DNA of 61,203 bases from Pseudomonadota bacterium (lineage in GTDB: Bacteria; Pseudomonadota; Gammaproteobacteria; Steroidobacterales; Woeseiaceae), in NCBI GenBank assembly GCA_027618995.1, contig JAQCGO010000010.1, positions 1 to 61,203 of the forward strand. The letters run 5' to 3'. Each line of letters begins with the position of its first letter. Within the stretch, counting starts at the first letter, position 1. The notes beneath the pieces were generated by a model. That model was not told where the DNA came from and ran no database searches. It was given only the letters and a program-made list of their open reading frames with translations. Of the stretch, positions 1 to 13,035 are shown piece after piece. The position numbers and the translations under genes were made by a program.

Positions 1-584
1 TGCTGTAAAAGCTCCTTTTTCAAAGCACCACGTGCTTGTATGAAGAGGCTGCGATAGATGGTCTCGTAGAACACTTGGAAGTTCTCATCGTCTGGATACG
101 TGCGTTTCAACCAGCCGGCGATCTATTCCGGTGACCACAGCTTCCTGAGCTTCCTCGCCACAATACGGGCTAGCGGACGGTTCTCCGCTAGTTTACACCG
201 CTTCGGGCGGTGCGCCCGATCCCAGGTTGCCAGATCCGCTTCGCTCGCTCTGTAATCCCGACAGCCACCATTGCGGCTGATCTCGCGACTAATTGTCGAG
301 GGAGCGCGACCAAGTGATGCTGCAATCGAACGCAGCGAGTGACCGGCAACAACACCACGCGATATCTCTTCGCGTTCCGCTGACGTCAACGACAATCGTG
401 ACCGCTTTCTCGGAGCAGGTGGCAGCCCACCCATTTCTAACAAAATACGCTGAATCGATGAATGGCCTCGATCAAAAAGTCGGCCTATCACATTCATGGA
501 TTCGCCTTTCTGCCAGCGATCCCACATCAATGCCTTCTGCGCGTCTGAATAATAGATTCTTGGTCTTTGCTTCATGATCAACAT
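1..584 (-). pseudogene. IS30 family transposase, in-frame amber stop, runs off window
   Basis: The frame starts at 584 and reads an IS30-type N-terminus: a basic helix-turn-helix region, then a second HTH with the motif APSTISREISRNGG at about residues 94-107. It reaches LWSPE and meets TAG at 123-125. The same frame stays open from 122 to 1 and continues with IAGWLKRTYPDDENFQVFYE, the expected downstream IS30 sequence. IS30 transposases normally read WSPEQIAGWL here, so the stop is best explained as CAG to TAG. The DDE catalytic domain lies beyond the window edge, so total length is unknown. The element ends just downstream of the DmdA-like gene. I infer it is inactive unless the amber codon is suppressed. 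Confidence 0.85.
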
Positions 585-610
585 CCTCCTCTCTAATGTT
601 AGAGTCTAGA

Positions 611-631
611 TGTTGCATCGACCGGTTGAAT
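611..631. repeat. Probable terminal inverted repeat of the IS30 element
   Basis: The segment TGTTGCATCGACCGGTTGAA lies 27 bp outside the transposase start, where IS30-family ends sit, and resembles the TTGATGCAACA-type ends of that family. The other end is outside the window, so neither the repeat pairing nor a target duplication can be checked. Confidence 0.4.
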
Positions 632-674
632 CCGCATTGAAAGCAGACACTCGCCGTGCGCTATGCGGTCGAGT

Positions 675-1850
675 TTATTTCGGCGCCCTGATCTGCGCTC
701 TCAACTCTTCGGGAATACCGATAAACGACTTGAACCAGGGTGCCTCGCACACCCTCAGGCTGCGTTCGCCAGTCGGCGTTACTAGTGTCAGCTTCGTGCC
801 AATAGTCGCCAACTCGGTCGGCAGGTTTGCCCAGCCGATATTCTTTTTCAGCCGCGGCGAAAAACAGCAACGGCTCACATGGCCGACCTTCGCACCCTGA
901 TTCCTGACGGCCCAGATCGCGTCATTGCCATCAATTGGCTCGCCGCCGATCTCGACACCAACGAGCAGGCGCTTCGTGCCCTCAACATGGATCTTGCGTA
1001 ATGCCTCCTTGCCAACGAAATCTCCGGCGCGATCAAAGTGCACGAACCTGCCCATGCCGACGGTCCACGGATTGTCGTTCACCGTAATATCCGAACAATA
1101 CGAAAACAGACCGCCTTCGATACTGCGAATCGTGCTCGGTGACGTGGGCGCGATGTTGTACTTCTTCCCCACCTGCATGATGTGTTCCCAGAGCTGATCG
1201 CCATACTGGCTGTCGCGAAGATAAATTTCATAGCAGTACTCGCCGCTCCATCCGGTCCGCGAGACCACGAGCGGAATGCCGTCGAGCGTCGTTTCCTGCA
1301 GGTGGTAGTACTTTAGATCCAGCACCCAGTCACCGAACAACTCGTAGGCCACGTGCGGCGCCTTCGGTCCCTGCAACTGCAGCGGTGATACATCAGGCTC
1401 GACCACGGACACGTCGAGACCACTGTTGACCGCAACGCCCTTGATCCACCAGATGACGTCGCCGTCGCCGGGCGAAATCCAGTACATGTTTTCTTCAACG
1501 CGTAACATGACAGCATCGTTGACGATGCCGCCGCCCTCGTCCGTCAACAAAATATACTGGCCCTGACCGACGCCACAGCCCGACATGTCACGCGGCGTGA
1601 GAAACTCGACCAGCTTGTAGGCGTCGGGGCCCGAGATCTGAATCTGTCGCTGGCAGGTCACGTCCCACAGGGTTACGTCGTTGACTAGGCTCCAGTAGTC
1701 GCGCACGTGATCACCGTAGGACGTCGGCATATACGTATGGTTGTAAACGGTAAACGCCTCCGCGCCATAACGCAGCGTTGCGTCAAAGAATGGCGATTTT
1801 CTGACTCGTGGTCCGATCGAAATTTGCAGTGGTTTCGTAACTTTACCCAT
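675..1850 (-). CDS. GcvT-family aminomethyltransferase, DMSP demethylase (DmdA)-like
   Basis: A 391-residue tetrahydrofolate-dependent methyltransferase-fold protein with no signal peptide, so cytosolic. The N-terminal FDATLRYGAEAFTVYNHTYMP region, the LWDVTCQRQIQISGPDA block (about residues 62-78), LTPRDMSG and the VEPDVSPLQLQGPKA stretch resemble DmdA more than the glycine-cleavage T protein. DmdA moves a methyl group from dimethylsulfoniopropionate to tetrahydrofolate. GcvT paralogues acting on other methylated amines or acids have the same architecture, so the substrate is inferred. Length is normal and both ends look intact. It is divergent from the 5'-nucleotidase gene with 87 bp between starts. 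No glycine-cleavage partners (GcvH, GcvP) lie nearby, which argues against a role in glycine cleavage. Confidence 0.7.
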   Translation of the reverse strand: MGKVTKPLQISIGPRVRKSPFFDATLRYGAEAFTVYNHTYMPTSYGDHVRDYWSLVNDVTLWDVTCQRQIQISGPDAYKLVEFLTPRDMSGCGVGQGQYILLTDEGGGIVNDAVMLRVEENMYWISPGDGDVIWWIKGVAVNSGLDVSVVEPDVSPLQLQGPKAPHVAYELFGDWVLDLKYYHLQETTLDGIPLVVSRTGWSGEYCYEIYLRDSQYGDQLWEHIMQVGKKYNIAPTSPSTIRSIEGGLFSYCSDITVNDNPWTVGMGRFVHFDRAGDFVGKEALRKIHVEGTKRLLVGVEIGGEPIDGNDAIWAVRNQGAKVGHVSRCCFSPRLKKNIGWANLPTELATIGTKLTLVTPTGERSLRVCEAPWFKSFIGIPEELRAQIRAPK

Positions 1851-1871
1851 GGCACGGAATCCGTTTAATCA

Positions 1872-1899
1872 TTGAAAAAACCCACGGCAGCTTTACAGA
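1872..1899 (+). promoter_or_regulatory. Possible sigma70 promoter for the 5'-nucleotidase gene
   Basis: TTGAAA at 1872-1877 and TACAGA at 1894-1899 are 16 bp apart in the 87 bp divergent intergenic region, about 40 bp upstream of the ATG at 1938. The match is only moderate and is judged by eye. Confidence 0.3.
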
Positions 1900-1937
1900 A
1901 TTTCCAATTGGCGTCTACTGCAAGCTAGACTTCGGCG

Positions 1938-3674
1938 ATGCGAGTACTGACCCCGACCCTGCTGCTCCTGCTTGCCTCTTGTGCGGCGCAGGACGACGCA
2001 CCCCAATCTGCGCACATTACGCTGAGCATCATCGGTACTAACGATGTACACGGCGCATTGCTGCCCAAGGAACGCCACGGCGGCCTGGCATCGCTGTCGG
2101 GCTACGTGGCGGCCCTCCGCGCGGCGCGTGCGGAGGATGGTGGCGCCGTCCTGCTTATCGACGCCGGCGACATGTGGCAAGGCAGCCTTGAGTCCAACCT
2201 CGTCGAAGGCAAAACGGTGGTCGAGATTTACAACGCGCTCGGTTACACCGCGGCCACCATTGGCAATCACGAGTTTGATTTCGGCCCGGTCGGGGAACTG
2301 GCGACCCCGGCGAGCGCTGCCGACGATCCGCGCGGCGCAATGCGGCAACGAATTATCGAAGCGCAGTTTCCCGTACTCAGCGCCAACATCGTTGACACAG
2401 CAACGGGCAAGCTCATAGCCTGGGAAAATGTTTCGCCGTCAGTGATGATTGACGTCGCCGGCATCAAGGTCGGCATCATTGGGCTGGTCACGGCCAATGC
2501 CCTTAAGGTCACGATTGCGGCCAATACTGCCGGACTCGAGATTGCACCGCTCGCGGATGCAATAGTGCGTGAAGCCACAAGCCTGCGCGAGCAAGGTGCG
2601 GAGATCGTCATCGTGACCGCGCATGCTGGCAGCCGCTGCACAGAGTTCGATAATCCGCTGGACCTTGCGTCCTGCGACCTCAATGGCGAGATTTTCCAGG
2701 TGGCGACCGCGTTGCCCGAAAATCTCGTCGACCACATCGTGGCCGGACATGCGCACCAGGGCCTGGCGCACGTGGTCAACGGCATCGCGATTACCTCGGC
2801 CTACTCGAACACTTACGCGTTTGGCCGCGTGGACTTCACAATCGATTCTGCGACGGGCCAGGTAGTTGAACGAAAAATTTACCCCCCACAGGTTAATTGC
2901 CCGGCGATTGACCGGACCAGCAACGAATGCGCGTGGCACGAAACGGATTCGGCGTTGGTGACGGCGGCGACCTACGAGGGCCGGCCCATTGAGCCGATGG
3001 CATCAGTGGAAGCGATAGTGGCTGGCGCCAAAGTATATGCCGCAGCGATCAAGGCCGAGCTCCTGGGGGTGACCCTCACAACACCGATCGGCCTCGATGG
3101 CAACCCGGAGTCGCCGCTCGCCAACCTGTTTACCGACGCGGAGCTCGCAGGCGCTGATGCCGACATCGCCATACACAATGTATCCGGAGGCATTCGCGCC
3201 ATCCTGCCGGCCGGCGAACTGACCTTCGGCAAGGTCTTCGAAGTTTTTCCGTTCGATAACCGTGTTGCGATTGTCGAGGTTTCTGGCGCCGGGTTGAGGC
3301 GCATCATTGCCGTCGAGGCGATGAAGCAAGACCAGCGCGCCGGATTTTCCGGTATGCGCGTATTCATTGGCTGCTCGAATGGTGTACCGCAGGTCGACAT
3401 GGTGCTGAACAACGGTCACACGATCGCGGACGACGACCCGATTCGCATTGTGTCCAATGACTTCCTCGTCACGCTGGGTGACGGCGTGCTCACACCGGCA
3501 ATGCCGCCCGGTGGTTTCGACTACGTCGACGATCTGCGACTGACGCGCGACCTGCTGGTCGAGTGGTTTCGGCAGCGCGGCGGCAGCCTCAGCGCTGAAG
3601 ATTTCAACACTGCGGCCGCGCCCCGCTGGAATTTCTCGGAATCATTCGTAGCGCAGTGCCAGCACGGGATTTGA
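1938..3674 (+). CDS. Bifunctional metallophosphatase/5'-nucleotidase lipoprotein
   Basis: A 578-residue UshA/NutA-type nucleotidase that hydrolyses nucleotides to nucleosides and phosphate in the periplasm. The N-terminus is a lipoprotein signal with lipobox LASC (Cys15). Metallophosphatase motifs are present in order: GTNDVHG (33-39), DAGDMWQG (75-82), GNHEFD (109-114) and GHAHQG (270-275). The C-terminal 5'-nucleotidase domain spans roughly residues 350-545 and includes NVSGGIRA and a VFPFDNRV segment. The ATG at 1938 has a poor ribosome site but starts the signal peptide directly. The last 15 or so residues look unlike a conserved end and abut a histidine-kinase remnant, so the extreme C-terminus may have been altered by the adjacent deletion. 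Confidence 0.88.
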   Translation: MRVLTPTLLLLLASCAAQDDAPQSAHITLSIIGTNDVHGALLPKERHGGLASLSGYVAALRAARAEDGGAVLLIDAGDMWQGSLESNLVEGKTVVEIYNALGYTAATIGNHEFDFGPVGELATPASAADDPRGAMRQRIIEAQFPVLSANIVDTATGKLIAWENVSPSVMIDVAGIKVGIIGLVTANALKVTIAANTAGLEIAPLADAIVREATSLREQGAEIVIVTAHAGSRCTEFDNPLDLASCDLNGEIFQVATALPENLVDHIVAGHAHQGLAHVVNGIAITSAYSNTYAFGRVDFTIDSATGQVVERKIYPPQVNCPAIDRTSNECAWHETDSALVTAATYEGRPIEPMASVEAIVAGAKVYAAAIKAELLGVTLTTPIGLDGNPESPLANLFTDAELAGADADIAIHNVSGGIRAILPAGELTFGKVFEVFPFDNRVAIVEVSGAGLRRIIAVEAMKQDQRAGFSGMRVFIGCSNGVPQVDMVLNNGHTIADDDPIRIVSNDFLVTLGDGVLTPAMPPGGFDYVDDLRLTRDLLVEWFRQRGGSLSAEDFNTAAAPRWNFSESFVAQCQHGI

Positions 3675-3675
3675 G

Positions 3676-3789
3676 CGCGCGAATCGAACTCCTTGCGAGA
3701 CTAAACCGGCGCAGCAATACGGTAATCGAGGTCAGCGACAATGGACCCGGCGTACCAGAAGAACTTGTCAGCAAGATTTTTGTACCTTG
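3676..3789 (+). pseudogene. Histidine kinase ATPase-domain remnant
   Basis: In the frame of ATG 3656 the DNA reads a stretch ending VIEVSDNGPGVPEELVSKIF, the G1 box and following helix of a HATPase_c domain. Upstream kinase sequence (HisKA, N box) is absent because the nucleotidase gene lies there. The downstream G2 box is also missing, as the sequence becomes antisense to a cupin domain at about 3785. Only about 38 codons survive. No response regulator of the same system is adjacent. Confidence 0.65.
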
Positions 3790-4113
3790 CGGGATGATAA
3801 GAAGATTTCCCGCCTTCAAGTGGTTCTCAACGCCGTTGACGACCACGTAACCATGACCACCCACACAGAGCATAATATGGTCCTGCCGTGCTCCCGTCGG
3901 TCGCTCACGAAAATGGTAGCGTGCCTCCGGGTACCAGCCGATATCGGTCGGGTAAAGTGAGCGGAACAGGGCGTGATGAATGGCGTTGGCGATTGTCGGG
4001 CGAGGGATCACGAACATGTCCTGGCCGGCGAACCCGTGCCGTAGTCGGGGCTGGGATGCTGCTAGTTCCATGCTACGCCGGTCCTGAACGGTAGGAATCG
4101 TAAGAATATCCAT
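3780..4113 (-). pseudogene. AraC-family regulator remnant, N-terminal cupin domain only
   Basis: From ATG 4113 about 110 residues read as the arabinose-binding-type cupin domain found at the N-terminus of AraC-family sugar regulators: a LYPTDIGWYPEARYHFRERP segment, HIMLCVGGHGYVVV and LLIIPQGTK. Homology stops at about residue 112, at the junction with the kinase remnant. The remaining codons to the stop at 3604 are antisense to that remnant and to the nucleotidase. The two C-terminal HTH motifs are gone, so no DNA binding is expected. It is divergent from lacZ with 72 bp between starts, the usual position of a local activator of the sugar operon. Confidence 0.72.
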
Positions 4114-4137
4114 TTTTTCGCATCCAAGTCCATTTAA

Positions 4138-7383
<3,246 letters not shown>

Positions 7384-7395
7384 GAAGGGAACTCT

Positions 7396-8667
7396 ATGTG
7401 TATGGCTGTGTTGAGAAACGTTATTGTCGCTACCCTGTTGCTGGCGCTGCTCTCTGCTTGCGGGCCCGATTCCGCCGACCCTTTGCGGCCAAAATTCGAA
7501 CCGGGTGACTCACAGGATGAGGTCTCGGAGCATCACCGCAGAATCCCGGCGGACGAGCACTGGTGGAACGTCCGCGGCCCGGAAATGGGGTGGATGCATA
7601 CCCATGTCGAGCAAATGTTCCCGACGATATCGATCTACCGGGGCGGCCCTGTACGCGAACTCGAATACGCTCCCAACCCGGACATCGGTAATGTTCTGGT
7701 CGATACGCCGGCCGGCCCCATGCGGTTCGCGGAGATGATTCGTGACGACGTATCGACCGCTCTCGGTGTTGTGATATTGCACAAGGGCAGAGTCGTCTTC
7801 GAAGATTACCCGAGGATGAATGAATTCGACAAAGTTACGTACTGGTCGACCTCCAAAGTATTTGCTGGCACGTTGATCCGAATCCTCGAGGAACGAGGCG
7901 AAGTCGATATTTCGAAGCCCATTGAGTACTACGTGCCACGTCTGGCAGATTCTGTGCACGCAGGCACCACGATCGAGAATTTGCTCGATATGGCCACTGG
8001 CGTCGATTGTGCGGAAAATTACGAAGACCCTGAATCCTGCTACTACCGTTACTCAGAGGCCATTGGCGACAACCTCCGCGACGAAGAATCTGCCGACGAC
8101 CCGTACGAGTTCCTCGCGACTGTCAACATCGAGCGAACGAACGATCAGGGCATCAAGTTTGTTTACTCGGGAGCAACGAACTTTCTGCTGATGTGGGTTT
8201 TGCAGGAATTAACCGGCCATACCTTTCCAGACCTCCTGACCCGGGAGCTATGGCAGCACATCGGAGCGGAGAATGACGCCGCGATAATTGCCTATCGTTA
8301 TGGTATTCCGCTGTCTCACGGTGGCTTCATTGCCCGCATGCGCGACATGGCGCGAATCGGCTTGCTCTACACACCAAGCTGGAACGTCGTCGCAAATCGG
8401 CAGCTCATATCCGACGCACACCTGGAAGCGGTACTTCAGGGCGGGCGACCGGGGCTGCGAAATAGTCGTTACATGTGGGGCGATCTTGATGCTGATGGCT
8501 GGTTGTCGCACGGCGGCTGGGGCGGGCAAGGGCTGATGGTTCATCCCCAGAAGGACGTTGTTGTCGTTTTCACGAGTTACGTCAAGGAAGACTATAGTGA
8601 AGTGCGGCTCGAGGACGCTGTCCGGAAAGTATTGAACGAAGTTTTCGCATCTGTGGACTCGAAATGA
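7396..8667 (+). CDS. Serine hydrolase lipoprotein, class C beta-lactamase fold
   Basis: A 423-residue protein of the penicillin-binding-protein/beta-lactamase C fold. A lipobox LSAC (Cys22) follows a short hydrophobic signal, so it is probably anchored in the envelope. The catalytic SxxK is S151-T-S-K154. A YSG tyrosine motif is at about 257 and HGG replaces the KTG triad at about 372, as in EstB-like esterases. The ATG at 7396 is preceded by GGAAGGG. It starts 12 bp after lacZ and 15 bp before galT, inside the galactose operon. The substrate cannot be read from sequence. A deacetylase or esterase removing acyl groups from galactosides would fit the context, but this is inference. Confidence 0.75.
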   Translation: MCMAVLRNVIVATLLLALLSACGPDSADPLRPKFEPGDSQDEVSEHHRRIPADEHWWNVRGPEMGWMHTHVEQMFPTISIYRGGPVRELEYAPNPDIGNVLVDTPAGPMRFAEMIRDDVSTALGVVILHKGRVVFEDYPRMNEFDKVTYWSTSKVFAGTLIRILEERGEVDISKPIEYYVPRLADSVHAGTTIENLLDMATGVDCAENYEDPESCYYRYSEAIGDNLRDEESADDPYEFLATVNIERTNDQGIKFVYSGATNFLLMWVLQELTGHTFPDLLTRELWQHIGAENDAAIIAYRYGIPLSHGGFIARMRDMARIGLLYTPSWNVVANRQLISDAHLEAVLQGGRPGLRNSRYMWGDLDADGWLSHGGWGGQGLMVHPQKDVVVVFTSYVKEDYSEVRLEDAVRKVLNEVFASVDSK

Positions 8668-8682
8668 GCCAAGACCAGCATC

Positions 8683-9732
8683 ATGTCGTTCGACCCAGCT
8701 GATCACTCACACCGACGATTCAATCCACTGACGCGTGAGTGGGTGCTGGTGTCGCCCCATCGATCGCAAAGACCGTGGCAGGGTCAGCTCGAAGACGCCA
8801 TTTTGGGCGAGCGACAGCAGCATGACCCGGACTGCTACCTTTGCCCCGGCAATGACCGCGCAGGAGGCATCAGGAACCCTGAGTACGATGGCATATTCGT
8901 ATTCCAGAATGACTTCTCGGCCCTGCTCCCTGACTTACCGGCGGGGCATGCCGGTGACCACGACTTACTGTTGTCTGAAAGTGAATCGGGCCTCTGTCGC
9001 GTTATCTGCTTCTCGCCGCGTCACGACCTGACGCTGCCGGAGATGGAAGCCGGTGATATTCGCAAGGTGGTTGATCTGTGGAGTGAACAATACGAAGAGC
9101 TTGGTGCGATGGACGGCATCAACCACGTGCAGATTTTCGAGAACAAGGGCGAAGCGATGGGCTGTAGTAACGCGCATCCGCATGGTCAGGTCTGGGCGCA
9201 ATATTCCATACCGAACGAGCCGGCGAAAGAACTCACAAACATGCGGCAGTACTTCGATGGGCATGGCTCGACTCTGCTGGCCGACTATCTCGCCGTCGAA
9301 TTAGAGCGCGACGAGCGCATCGTCTGCCAGAACCAACACTTTGTCGCGCTGGTCCCGTTTTGGGCAACCTGGCCGTTCGAGGTGATGCTGCTTTGCAAGC
9401 GACGAGTCGCGAGCCTGGTCGAGCTGACGAATGAAGAAAGAGATTCGCTGGCCGACATCCTGAAGGCTGTGACCACCCGCTACGATAACCTGTTCTCGTG
9501 CAGCTTCCCGTATTCGGCTGGCATGCACCAGGCACCGACCGACGGCGACGTACACGAGGAATGGGACTGGCATATGCATTTCTATCCGCCGCTGCTGCGG
9601 TCGCAGACTGTCAGGAAGTTCATGGTCGGCTACGAGATGCTCGGCAGTGCGCAACGCGACCTTACTCCTGAGGCGAGCGCCGCTCGTTTGCGCGCCCTCT
9701 CAGACATTCACTACAAACAACAAACGACATGA
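8683..9732 (+). CDS. galT: Galactose-1-phosphate uridylyltransferase
   Basis: A 349-residue GalT of normal length that exchanges galactose-1-phosphate with UDP-glucose in the Leloir pathway, in the cytosol. The active-site HPHGQ lies at residues 165-169, with His167 expected to carry the uridylyl group. A zinc-type CYLC pair lies near residue 46. The N-terminus [20 protein letters not shown] is characteristic. Its stop overlaps the galK start (ATGA), so the two are translationally coupled. The operon holds no galE, so UDP-galactose epimerisation must be encoded elsewhere. Confidence 0.96.
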   Translation: MSFDPADHSHRRFNPLTREWVLVSPHRSQRPWQGQLEDAILGERQQHDPDCYLCPGNDRAGGIRNPEYDGIFVFQNDFSALLPDLPAGHAGDHDLLLSESESGLCRVICFSPRHDLTLPEMEAGDIRKVVDLWSEQYEELGAMDGINHVQIFENKGEAMGCSNAHPHGQVWAQYSIPNEPAKELTNMRQYFDGHGSTLLADYLAVELERDERIVCQNQHFVALVPFWATWPFEVMLLCKRRVASLVELTNEERDSLADILKAVTTRYDNLFSCSFPYSAGMHQAPTDGDVHEEWDWHMHFYPPLLRSQTVRKFMVGYEMLGSAQRDLTPEASAARLRALSDIHYKQQTT

Positions 9733-10958
9733 GCCACACCCATACCGCAATGATCGAGTCTGTCGTTGACGGATTCAGGGCAAGGTTTGGTGATGCCGAT
9801 GGCGTGGTTGTGGCTATGGCACCGGGTCGCGTTAATTTGATCGGCGAGTACACGGACTTCAATGAAGGGTTCGTTTTCCCGATGACCGTGGACCGTGGCG
9901 TCTACGTTGCAATACGGGCCCGCCCGGATCGGAGGGTTCGCGTCACCTCGATTCGCTACGACGAATTTGTCGAGTACGATCTGGAACAGTTCGAGCCCCC
10001 GACGCCGGGCAGTTGGCAAAGCTACGTGCTCGGGGTCGTCGAGGAACTACGGCTGCGCGGCCGCCTGGCGCAGGGATTCGAAGCAGCAATCGACGGCAAC
10101 CTGAACATCGGCGCAGGCCTCAGTTCTTCGGCGGCGCTCGAAGTGGCCACCGCCGTTGCATTGCAACAGGTCGCCGGATTCGAGATGAGTCGGGTCGAGC
10201 TGGTTACGATGTGCCAGTACGTCGAGCACAACTATGCCAAAGTGCTGTGCGGAATCATGGATCAGTTTGCCTGTGGTATCGGTCGCAGTGGCCACGCTTT
10301 ATTGCTCGATTGCCATTCACTACAACACGAAAACGTGCCGATGGAACTCGGCGACTATCGCATCGTCATTATCAGCAGCGAAGTAAAGCGTTCGTTGGCA
10401 TCATCGGCATACAACACACGTCGCGCGGAGTGCGAGGAAGCGGTCCTGCACTTCAGCCAGCACGACAACTCGATACGTACACTGCGGGATGTCACGCCCA
10501 ATCTTTTTGCATCTCACATTGACGAGCTTTCGCCGATCATACGCCGGCGTTGTCGCCATGTTGTGGCGGAGAACCAACGCGTGCTTGACACAGTCGGTAT
10601 GCTCAAGGCCGGTGCTCTGGAGGGTTTCGGTGAGTTGATGACGGCATCGCATCGCTCGCTACGCGACGACTTCGAGGTTAGCTGCCCGCAACTCGACTTG
10701 CTGGTGGAACTGGTGAATAGCACCGAGGGCGCGCTCGGGTCGCGTATGACCGGCGCTGGGTTCGGTGGCTGCACCGTGAGTATCGTGCACCATGAGGCGA
10801 TACCGACGTTGGCAGAGAAGCTCGCAGATTACACGGCGCGATTTGGCCTGATTCCAAATGTATTCATACTGCAGAAAAACAGCGAGGCCGGTCTTGTTGA
10901 CTCGCTGCCACGAAAGTCAGTATCAAGAAATTCGATGAGACAAGAACAACGAGGGTAA
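9729..10958 (+). CDS. galK: Galactokinase
   Basis: A 409-residue GHMP kinase that phosphorylates galactose at C1 with ATP. Motifs are [14 protein letters not shown] (32-45, the galactokinase signature), [11 protein letters not shown] (about 128-138, ATP-binding loop) and [11 protein letters not shown] near the C-terminus. The start overlaps the galT stop by 4 bp. The last 20 or so residues extend slightly beyond the usual end and are basic. It supplies the substrate for GalT. Confidence 0.96.
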   Translation: MSHTHTAMIESVVDGFRARFGDADGVVVAMAPGRVNLIGEYTDFNEGFVFPMTVDRGVYVAIRARPDRRVRVTSIRYDEFVEYDLEQFEPPTPGSWQSYVLGVVEELRLRGRLAQGFEAAIDGNLNIGAGLSSSAALEVATAVALQQVAGFEMSRVELVTMCQYVEHNYAKVLCGIMDQFACGIGRSGHALLLDCHSLQHENVPMELGDYRIVIISSEVKRSLASSAYNTRRAECEEAVLHFSQHDNSIRTLRDVTPNLFASHIDELSPIIRRRCRHVVAENQRVLDTVGMLKAGALEGFGELMTASHRSLRDDFEVSCPQLDLLVELVNSTEGALGSRMTGAGFGGCTVSIVHHEAIPTLAEKLADYTARFGLIPNVFILQKNSEAGLVDSLPRKSVSRNSMRQEQRG

Positions 10959-10962
10959 ATCT

Positions 10963-12528
10963 ATGCACATGGGAACATTGGACCTGTCCATCGTCGCAAT
11001 CTACGCGATCGTTCTACTTGCGCTGGCGCAATGGGTGTCGCGCGAGAAAGCGGGTCATAAGAAAGACTCGAGTGACTACTTTCTTGCGAGTCGGGCGCTG
11101 CCGTGGTGGGCGGTTGGCGCATCACTGATCGCAGCCAACATATCGGCCGAGCAAATTATCGGCATGTCCGGGTCAGCGTGGGTCATGGGGATCGCTATCG
11201 GCGCCTATGAGTGGATGGGGGCGCTGACACTTGTGGTTGTTGCCAAATGGCTATTGCCTGTGTTCCTGAAGCACAAGATCTACACGATGCCGCAGTTTCT
11301 CGAGGAACGGTACGACTATCGTGTGCGAAACGTCATGGCACTGTTCTGGCTGGGCATTTACGTGTTCGTCAACCTGACGTCGATCCTGTGGCTAGGCGCA
11401 CTTGCCGTGAACACGGTAACCGGACTTGACCTGACAGCCAGCCTGATCGCACTGGGTGCATTCTCCTTAGCGTACTCGCTCTACGGCGGCCTCAAAGCTG
11501 TGGCGCTTACCGACATTATCCAGGTCACGCTGCTGGTACTTGGCGGGATTCTGATTGCGATTATCTCGCTGAATGAAGTCTCCGGCGGACAAGGCGTGAT
11601 CGCAGGGTTCCAGACGCTGCTCGAAAAGACACCGGAACGCTTCGACCTTATCTTTACCAAGGATTCACCGCACTATATGAGCTTGCCGGGCATCTCGGTG
11701 CTGGTCGGCGGCATGTGGATCATGAATCTCTCGTACTGGGGCTTTAACCAATACATCATTCAGCGAGCGCTGGCGGCCAAAAGTACGGCAGAAGCGCAGA
11801 AGGGCATCATGTTTGCGGCGTTTCTGAAGATGATAATGCCGTTAATCATCGTGTTGCCTGGCGTGGCGGCGGCGATTCTTGCGCCGGAGCTTACAGCACC
11901 CGACAAGGCCTACCCAACGGTAATGAACTTGCTACCCGCCGGCATTCTGGGTCTCGTATTCGCGGCCCTGATTGCGGCGATCGTCTCCTCGCTGGCTTCG
12001 ATGATGAACTCCATCTCCACCATTTTCACGATGGACCTGTACCGAAACTTCAAAGCGGGTGAGAAATCGGAAGAAGAGTTGGTTCGCACGGGTCGTATCG
12101 CCAGTATTTCGGCAATTGTAGTTGCGATGATTGTGGCCCGGCCTTTGCTGGGCAATTTCAGCCAGGCATTTCAATATATTCAGGAATTTACCGGCTTCTT
12201 TACGCCAGGCGTATGTGCCTTGTTCCTCTTGGGCGTTTTCTGGCCGAGGACGACCGCGATCGCGGCGCTAATGACCGCGCTCGGTTCGGCGGTTTTCTCC
12301 ATCGTGTTGAAACTGGCCTGGCCAGCGCTGCCATTTATAGATCGTGTTGGCGTCGTATTCCTGCTGTGCATTGCAATTGGCGTTGTTGTCTCACAGTTGC
12401 AGGGTGCCGAAAATCACCCGAACGCGATCAAATACGATGACGTGGACACGAGTACGACGGGAGGATTTAATCTTGCAGCACTTGCCGTGATCCTGGTGCT
12501 GGTCGGGCTGTATGCCACCTGGTGGTAG
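10963..12528 (+). CDS. Sodium:solute symporter, SGLT-type galactose/glucose transporter
   Basis: A 521-residue SSS-family permease with about 14 hydrophobic segments in the inner membrane. It carries SGLT hallmarks such as SDYFLASRALPWWAVGASLI, a NISAEQIIGMSGSAW segment and FLEERYD. Galactose is the likely substrate because the gene starts 4 bp after galK, and SGLT-like symporters are common in Leloir operons. ATG 10963 follows GAGGG; ATG 10969 two codons later is an alternative. It would carry free galactose produced by the exported LacZ into the cell for GalK. Confidence 0.9.
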   Translation: MHMGTLDLSIVAIYAIVLLALAQWVSREKAGHKKDSSDYFLASRALPWWAVGASLIAANISAEQIIGMSGSAWVMGIAIGAYEWMGALTLVVVAKWLLPVFLKHKIYTMPQFLEERYDYRVRNVMALFWLGIYVFVNLTSILWLGALAVNTVTGLDLTASLIALGAFSLAYSLYGGLKAVALTDIIQVTLLVLGGILIAIISLNEVSGGQGVIAGFQTLLEKTPERFDLIFTKDSPHYMSLPGISVLVGGMWIMNLSYWGFNQYIIQRALAAKSTAEAQKGIMFAAFLKMIMPLIIVLPGVAAAILAPELTAPDKAYPTVMNLLPAGILGLVFAALIAAIVSSLASMMNSISTIFTMDLYRNFKAGEKSEEELVRTGRIASISAIVVAMIVARPLLGNFSQAFQYIQEFTGFFTPGVCALFLLGVFWPRTTAIAALMTALGSAVFSIVLKLAWPALPFIDRVGVVFLLCIAIGVVVSQLQGAENHPNAIKYDDVDTSTTGGFNLAALAVILVLVGLYATWW

Positions 12529-12555
12529 AGCGCTGACGCGATTGCCCTCTTCCCA

Positions 12556-13035
12556 ATGAAGCATCAGCGCAAGTTTGGGGTGTTATCCGATGGGCGTGCG
12601 GTTACGGAATACACCCTAAGGAACCGACACGGTCTGAGCACGGGCGTCATTTACGCAACCACGGATACGCAAACGGTTGTCAATCTGACTCAGCACTCGT
12701 ATTTCAATCTGTCGGGAGATCCGGGAAACACAATCCTTGACCACATCCTGGCGGTGAATTCGGATCAGGTATTGGAACTCGACGATACTTCGATTCTGAC
12801 CGGACGGATTTTGGACGTCACAAATTCCCGGTTCGACTTCCGCATTCCAAAGCGCATCGCAGCAAACGGCAACGGTGGATACGACAATTTCTGGGTCCTT
12901 GCAAAGGATCTGCCCACAGAGTGGGCCGCGGATCTGCGGCATCCGGAATCGGGGCGCGTTCTGCAGATTGTCACCACTGCGCCCGGAGTCCAGATCTACA
13001 CCGGAAACGCGATTCCTGACGGCCTTGTCGGGTAG
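12556..13035 (+). pseudogene. galM: Aldose 1-epimerase with internal deletion and lost C-terminus
   Basis: The reading frame is intact (159 aa), but galactose mutarotases are about 350 aa. Residues 1-26 match the N-terminus (FGVLSDGRAVTEYTLRNRHGL). The frame then jumps directly to the region normally near residue 170 (VNLTQHSYFNLSG), skipping roughly 120 residues that include the conserved catalytic histidine region. The C-terminus stops after GVQIYTGN, losing the last 60 or so residues with the catalytic glutamate, and abuts the truncated DUF2157 gene. The protein is almost certainly inactive. It is the last gene of the galactose operon, 27 bp after the symporter. Confidence 0.85.

Noticed and set aside
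3604..4113. Complete small cupin enzyme
   Set aside because: The cupin part ends abruptly in antisense sequence of the opposite-strand fragment and matches AraC N-terminal domains, so a truncated regulator is the better reading.
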